A stretch of DNA of 6,347 nucleotides, taken from positions 1-6,347 of the forward strand of contig JAAZOO010000051.1 of assembly GCA_012797715.1 (NCBI GenBank). The letters are read 5' to 3'. The position numbers and the translations under genes are program-made. Positions 5,448 to 6,347 of the stretch are shown here, one piece after another. Source of the stretch: Geobacteraceae bacterium (GTDB lineage: Bacteria; Desulfobacterota; Desulfuromonadia; Geobacterales; Geobacteraceae). The notes beneath the pieces are model-generated. The model was not told the DNA's origin, ran no database searches, and saw nothing but the letters and a program-made list of their open reading frames with translations. Position 1 is the first letter of the stretch. Each line of letters begins with the position of its first letter.

Positions 5448-6347
5448 TCATGCGGTACGGCGTTTTGTCCGGTTTTCCCAGACAAGAACCAGGGGGCTGG
5501 CCACGAACACGGAGGAATAGGTGCCCACCAGGATACCCACCACCAGGGCAAAGGCGAAGTCGTGGATTACTTCCCCTCCGAACAGAAACAGCGAAAGGGC
5601 GGCAAGCAATGTTGTAAGGGCGGTAATGATCGTTCGAGAAAGAACCTCGTTGATGCTTACATTGAAGATGGTGGGGAGGGAGTCCTTCATGTTCTTGCGA
5701 AGGTTCTCCCGGATACGGTCGAATACCACCACCGTGTCCGTCAGCGAATAGCCGGCAATGGTAAGCACCGCCGTGATGAGAAGAAGGTTGACCTCCTTGT
5801 TCAGCACGAAAAATACGGCAAAGATGGCAAGTACATCATGGAATGTCGCAATGGCCGCGGCCACGCCGAACTTGAAATCGAAACGCCAGGCAATGTACAG
5901 GATGATGCCTATCATGGAGATGAGGACGGCTATCAGCGTGTCCTTGCGGAGCTTGTCGCCGATGGAGGGCCCTATCTCGGAGGAACTCTCCACGGTAAAG
6001 GAGTTGGAAGGGAACTCTTTGCGGAATATCTCCTCCACCGTGCTTGCCACCTTGCCGAGTGCCAGGCTGGTTTTTCCAATTTTTACAAGGAGTTGATTGC
6101 TCCCGCTTATCTGTTGGAGGTCCGCGGTTATGCCGTTCCTAGACAGTGCCTGTCTCGCAGCCTGCATGTCCATCTGCTTGACGAACAGGAGCTGCAGAAC
6201 GGTACCGCCGGTAAAATCCGTTCCCAGATTGGCCGTTCCCAAAACAATCTGGGCAATGGCCAGGAGCCCGACAACGGCTATGACCGACGACACAAGAAAG
6301 GATATCTTTCTTTTTCCAATAAAATCGATTTTTGTTTTGCCGATGAA
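5448..6347 (-). CDS. secF: Protein translocase subunit SecF, 5' end cut by the window
   Basis: SecF is an inner-membrane partner of SecD. The pair uses the proton gradient to help release and pull proteins emerging from the SecYEG channel on the periplasmic side. The frame stays open to the right edge (299 visible residues), so the GTG at 6291-6293 is internal. Before it the sequence reads FIGKTKIDFIGKRKISFL, a typical SecF N-terminus, so probably only a few residues are missing. The first membrane helix is about 17-36. LGTDFTGG (41-48) opens the periplasmic domain, which runs to about 125. Five further helices follow, with the conserved SIGDKLRKD, AWRFDFKFG, FHD, GYSLTDTVVVFDRIREN and SRTI motifs and a short charged tail (ENRTKRRTA). 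Spacing is normal. The TGA stop at 5448-5450 is followed by a strong terminator. secD is expected just beyond the right edge. Confidence 0.97.
   Translation of the reverse strand, partial: FIGKTKIDFIGKRKISFLVSSVIAVVGLLAIAQIVLGTANLGTDFTGGTVLQLLFVKQMDMQAARQALSRNGITADLQQISGSNQLLVKIGKTSLALGKVASTVEEIFRKEFPSNSFTVESSSEIGPSIGDKLRKDTLIAVLISMIGIILYIAWRFDFKFGVAAAIATFHDVLAIFAVFFVLNKEVNLLLITAVLTIAGYSLTDTVVVFDRIRENLRKNMKDSLPTIFNVSINEVLSRTIITALTTLLAALSLFLFGGEVIHDFAFALVVGILVGTYSSVFVASPLVLVWENRTKRRTA

Noticed and set aside
5135..5617. Plus-strand 160-codon frame spanning the recJ-secF gap
   Set aside because: It would run through both hairpins and into secF antisense, is rich in Arg, Pro and Gly, and has no domain. 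It is also not a good source for the plus-strand terminator, because it continues past it.
6291..6293. GTG as the secF start codon
   Set aside because: The upstream codons in the same frame encode the conserved SecF N-terminus up to the window edge, so this GTG is internal.

Overview
The window looks like ordinary chromosomal DNA of a moderately GC-rich deltaproteobacterium (Desulfobacterota), most likely Geobacter or a close relative. This is inferred from the secF-recJ adjacency, a two-domain rubrerythrin, and a membrane-anchored divergent polysaccharide deacetylase with a long Pro/Lys linker. No database search was possible, so the taxonomy is tentative. I see no CRISPR array, insertion sequence, phage gene, tRNA or rRNA.

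Layout, left to right. Positions 1-787 (+) hold the 3' part of a gene I do not recognise, a soluble Cys-containing protein. It converges, with only 9 bp between stop codons, on a minus-strand yibQ-like deacetylase gene (797-1843). About 200 bp without a gene follow (1844-2042). They hold a plausible extended -10 promoter for the deacetylase and a clear intrinsic terminator for the next gene, rubrerythrin (2043-2549, minus). Immediately upstream on the same strand are a cation diffusion facilitator (CDF) transporter (2586-3551) and recJ (3566-5311). A 136-bp gap (5312-5447) then holds two hairpins: a textbook minus-strand terminator for secF, and a long hairpin followed by a T-tract that reads as a terminator on the plus strand. 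secF (5448-6347, minus) runs off the right edge and lacks only its first residues.

How the genes fit together. SecF is the proton-driven partner of SecD in protein export, and its terminator separates it from recJ. recJ and the CDF gene are 14 bp apart and the CDF and rubrerythrin genes 36 bp apart, all on one strand and with no terminator visible between them. The simplest reading is a recJ-CDF-rbr transcription unit ending at the terminator at 1980-2014. It would combine single-strand DNA repair, divalent metal efflux and peroxide detoxification by a diiron protein. A shared metal/oxidative-stress role is inference from gene order only. The deacetylase appears to be transcribed separately.

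The most interesting points are the plus-strand-oriented terminator-like hairpin upstream of recJ, the all-acidic predicted metal site of the CDF transporter, and the unrecognised protein at the left edge. Nothing here clearly amounts to a new biological system.
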